This document shows, piece by piece, positions 60,982-64,000 of a stretch of 64,000 nucleotides of DNA. The notes under the pieces were generated by a model. That model saw only the letters and a program-made list of their open reading frames with translations, ran no database searches and had not been told where the DNA came from. A program made the position numbers and the translations under genes. Source of the stretch: Gloeophyllum trabeum ATCC 11539. Lineage: Eukaryota > Basidiomycota > Agaricomycetes > Gloeophyllales > Gloeophyllaceae. The DNA lies in assembly GCF_000344685.1 (NCBI RefSeq), contig NW_006920411.1, positions 1,699,722-1,763,721 on the forward strand, given 5' to 3'. Each line of letters begins with the position of its first letter. Position 1 is the first letter of the stretch.

Positions 60982-62962
60982 ATGCCCGGTGCTTTCGACC
61001 TCAATGTAAGTGCGTCCTTACCGACTGATGAATTGATTTCGGCATGGATGATACGCATCACGACCGAGACCATACTTACATCCAATGTGCAATAGACATA
61101 TCTCACCAACGGCGTCAACGGCCGGGGTGTTAATGGCCATGGCTTGAAGGGGAGCACGATAGATAGCAATGTAGGTGCTCGGCCACCTCGGCCGTTAACA
61201 CCTATTCACCGAATTAAACAGCAGGAGCTGGAATTACTTGATGAAGCCTTCACCCATATTTCTCTTGAAGAACATGATCACGAGCTGGCTACGGCTCCCA
61301 TCATGACCAGGGACGCTTACGTCCAGGCGGAATTCGATCACGCCAACACCCAGTACGGCGTGCTTGGTGGCATCCAGTCTATATCGTAAGTGGCTCTTCA
61401 AGACCCCATGCGGCGGAATGCCCCTTTAAATACCTTTCTTTAGGTCTCCCGGCTCGACTGAAAGGCCTGAAGATCCCAGGCTATACTTCAACACGGTAGG
61501 TCGTCCCAGCTCTCCTGATATCTTCTCAAACATCCCCAGAACGCGCCCTTTTCCACCGTCGTCTGCGGCGTCCAAGGCTCCGGAAAGTCGCACACTGTCT
61601 CAGTGATGCTCGAGAACATGTTCATCGCCGGTTACCCACAAATCGGCTCTCTCGAGAAGGAGCTCTCAGGACTGGTGCTGCATTTCGGCGACGGGGGTAT
61701 GAATTCCAGGCCGTGCGAGGCGGCGTGGCTCGGTGTCTCGGACGCACCTGGTGTCAAACCCCCGCCGGTGCGCGTTTTTGTGGCAAAGTCATCGCTGAAT
61801 ACTATGCAGGCGATCTATCGGCCGCTGGGGAGCAACGTCTCTGTCCAGCCGTTGCTGTTCAAGCAGTCTGAGCTTGATGCTGAGGCGTTCCTCTCTATGA
61901 TGGCCGTCGAATCAAGTGACTCTGCGCCGCTGTATGTACAGGTGATCCTGGTACGTTCCCTCCTCCTTGATATTTGGTTCTCCTTCCGTCGCGTAACTCT
62001 GCGTTTTTGTTAGTCAATATTGCGGGACCTGGGAGAGAACTTTACGCCGGCTAGCTTCACGGCGAAATTGGAGGAGCAGAAGCGCACCTGGAACCCTGCG
62101 CAACGAGGGGGTCTAGAACAGCGCATGGCGCTCATGAACACATTCACGGTCTCCAAGAAGGATGTGAAAACACGAGGACCTCTGTTCGCTAGAGGTCAAC
62201 TTACCATCATTGATCTTTCTAGTCCCTTCATCGACCCTGCCTCTGCCTGCGGCATATTCGAGATTGTGACGAGGCTCTTCCTGCGTGCAGACGTCGGGAC
62301 CGGCAAGGTTCTAGTTGTCGATGAAGCACATAAGGTAGATGCGGTGCACTTGCGACGTTTTGCTGATTGCGACGATTTCCCAGTATCTCTCCTTCAATGG
62401 TGGTTCTTCCGGATTGACGAATGCCCTGTCGACATTGATCCGTGAGCAGCGTCACCTCGCGATGCGGGTCATCATTAGCACGCAAGGTAAGATGTCACCT
62501 CCGGCGTCTACTGTACTCAAGGCTAAATGTTATCCTGCCACAGAGCCTACAGTTGTCCCTGCGGTGCTTCTTGATCTATGTACCGTCACCATACTACACC
62601 GTTTCTCATCCCCGACTTGGTGGGATCATATTATCAAGCACGTCTCAGCAGACTTTGCAGGCGGGGATGTCTTTGACAAGATAGTGCGGTTGAGGGTATG
62701 CTTACCTCCTCCCTTGTCCCTCTGCGCTTTCCTGATAAGTTTTGCTACTACATAGACTGGAGAGGCCATTGTTCTGGCGCCATCTGGCCTCGGTACGTTC
62801 ACTAGAGGGAAAGCCAACGGGGATGATATGGTTCCGCCGAGGTCTCTAGACCAGTTTGGCCGCCGATATATCCTGATGAAGACTAGGAAGAGGGTCACTG
62901 CCGATGGAGGTGCTTCCATTCTGACCTTGAGGAAACGAGCGACCGCTACCAGTCGAGCTTGA
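60982..62962 (+). CDS. P-loop ATPase, HerA/FtsK-like, function unknown
   Basis: Eight exons give about 540 residues. After a short N-terminus and RPLTPIHRIKQQELELLDEA there is a Walker A loop GVQGSGKSHTV, then VVDEAHK (Walker B, with ILRDLGENFTPASF and LTIIDLSSPFIDPASACGIF between), LIREQRHLAMRVIISTQEPT (a sensor-like strand ending in STQ, as in HerA/VirB4-type ATPases) and a C-terminal block LHRFSSPTWWDHIIKHVSAD. This strand order and the R..G..V..STQ segment suggest a HerA/FtsK-clade DNA pump or a relative of fungal P-loop proteins of unknown role. It is not a classic helicase. Introns at 61006, 61386, 61497, 61950, 62335, 62487 and 62697 all close in phase. Confidence 0.7.
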
Positions 62963-63242
62963 CTTTCCCGTTATGATTCCTGCATCTTCCCTGCGTGGCT
63001 TGGACAGTATTGTACAGCTAATTTGTATATATTCTCGCACAAGCACTTGGTTTCTGAAATGTGAGCTTGAGCCCCGCTGTCCTATCATCAGAGAGCGCGG
63101 AAGTATATTTGGAAGTCATCTCTCATCACGTGCAAGATACGCGACGCGAGAGTGGCGCCAGCTGTAGGCGTGTCTCATCGGACATTACCACGTCGGTGCG
63201 CTGCATACGACTCGGACTACCATCTCGTCCGACGAGGCCGCC
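62963..63242. other. spacer before the right-edge ORF
   Basis: 280 bases; no gene recognised. Confidence 0.4.
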
Positions 63243-63581
63243 ATGACGCCGCCACCATATTATTGCGATTGTCCGACCTACTGCAAGCGGAGGCTGGAAG
63301 TGTCCCGTACTACATATTTCAGACATGCCAAGTACAGGTTACCTCAGACGCCCGCCGAAGTTGTGCCAGATATTGGAAAGAAACGTCCTGTACCAGAGGA
63401 AGATGGTGGTCCCGTGAGATCCATCAGGGAAGATAGGACCAAGCGAAGACGAAGCCATGAGTCAGGTAGCAGTTCACAAACTGTCTTTGACGGGGATGGT
63501 GCAGCTCCATTGCCGGAGCCCTCCCATTCCACCCGAGTGACACCAAAAGCGAGAGCCCTTAGACTTGGGACTGCACCCTAA
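63243..63581 (+). CDS. short ORF of mobile-element type (CxC...VSRTTYFRHAKYR)
   Basis: 112 residues. The N-terminus has CDCPTYCKRRLEVSRTTYFR and HAKYR, a Cys-rich plus basic signature that I associate with the first gene of KDZ-type and related basidiomycete transposons; the rest is acidic and disordered (KKRPVPEEDGGPVRS) with a KRRRS basic cluster. No transposase follows before the right edge, so it is either a fragment of an element continuing beyond the window or a stray piece. Modest confidence. Confidence 0.4.
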   Translation: MTPPPYYCDCPTYCKRRLEVSRTTYFRHAKYRLPQTPAEVVPDIGKKRPVPEEDGGPVRSIREDRTKRRRSHESGSSSQTVFDGDGAAPLPEPSHSTRVTPKARALRLGTAP

Positions 63582-64000
63582 GACGCGAGACCAAGGGGTC
63601 TTGAAAACCTTATTTTGCCACCCCACCTGAACGCCCCCCCTGGGTACCCCACCTCGTCCCCTCTGACTTCAACGCTCGAGCACCGGTGTACATACAGGAC
63701 ACGTCAGCGTCTACGCTAGTATAATAAGGCTCGTCCTCTTCTCTGCCCGACTCCCGTCCTCGCTGTCTGCCCCGTCGACCGCCGTGCTCTTGCCGCTTCC
63801 GGCCGCGGTCCGGGTAGAAGTCTGGTAGCAGACCCCTAGGGCGGACTACCACGTGTCAAGTGACAGCGTCGGCATCGCAGGTGAGGCGCTTCTTCGGCGC
63901 TGCGTCCCGCCTCTCCGGCGCATCGTCGCCGCCCGCTGTAGGTCCGTCGTCGTCGTCGCCGACGATGAGCACGGCTGTAGCACTTCTATGTAGTCATAAA
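63582..64000. other. right edge, GC-rich, no gene recognised
   Basis: 419 bases. It contains a GTCGTCGTCGTCGCC repeat near 63945-63960 and an 80-codon minus frame without recognisable features. It may be part of the element that the preceding ORF belongs to. Confidence 0.35.

Overview
This window is from a basidiomycete fungus, most likely a wood- or litter-decaying Agaricomycete. The evidence is the architecture: genes broken by many 45-70 bp introns with GT-AG (sometimes GC-AG) borders, closely packed genes on both strands, TATA boxes 55-95 bp before some start codons, a many-intron oxalate decarboxylase, a membrane-anchored GH9 endoglucanase, a GH43 relic, and several DNA-transposon families. 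All gene models were spliced by eye, so outer limits and reading phases are usually firm but single exon borders may be off.

Layout. 0.6-7.5 kb: proteasome beta-1 (PRE3), a conserved hypothetical gene whose 5' leader carries a 2.3 kb Tc1/mariner-like transposon, and a Gfo/Idh/MocA oxidoreductase. 8.5-11 kb: a 20-exon oxalate decarboxylase. 11-13 kb: degraded sequence. 13-25 kb: CDT1 (replication licensing), a tandem pair of paralogous CCCH zinc-finger genes, Rho-GDI, COQ2, a SINE-like insertion and a frameshifted GH43 gene. 25-30 kb: a GT18-type glycosyltransferase and a YTP1-like membrane protein. 30-37 kb: gene-poor, repeat-rich, with two DNA elements (one containing a nested hAT-like element) and an assembly gap flanked by an exact 450 bp duplication. 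37-44 kb: a Dal5-type transporter, a Ser/Thr-rich single-pass membrane protein and the PKA regulatory subunit, with a second copy of the 962 bp element about 100 bp before its start. 46-51 kb: two Gal80-like oxidoreductase paralogs flanking a HERP/Usa1-like ubiquitin-domain gene. 51-63 kb: uracil phosphoribosyltransferase, sulfite reductase flavoprotein subunit, GH9 endoglucanase, RRP8 and a P-loop ATPase. The right edge holds an ORF of a type often linked to basidiomycete transposons.

Most genes are unrelated housekeeping genes, and I see no operon-like pathway. The most notable points are: transposon insertions just upstream of two coding regions; the nested element whose empty target site is present in the same window; the CCCH/IDGDG tandem pair; a probable Asp-to-Asn change in the catalytic motif of GH9; the string of single-base lesions in GH43; and repeated use of GC-AG introns. 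I did not find a convincing new multi-gene system.
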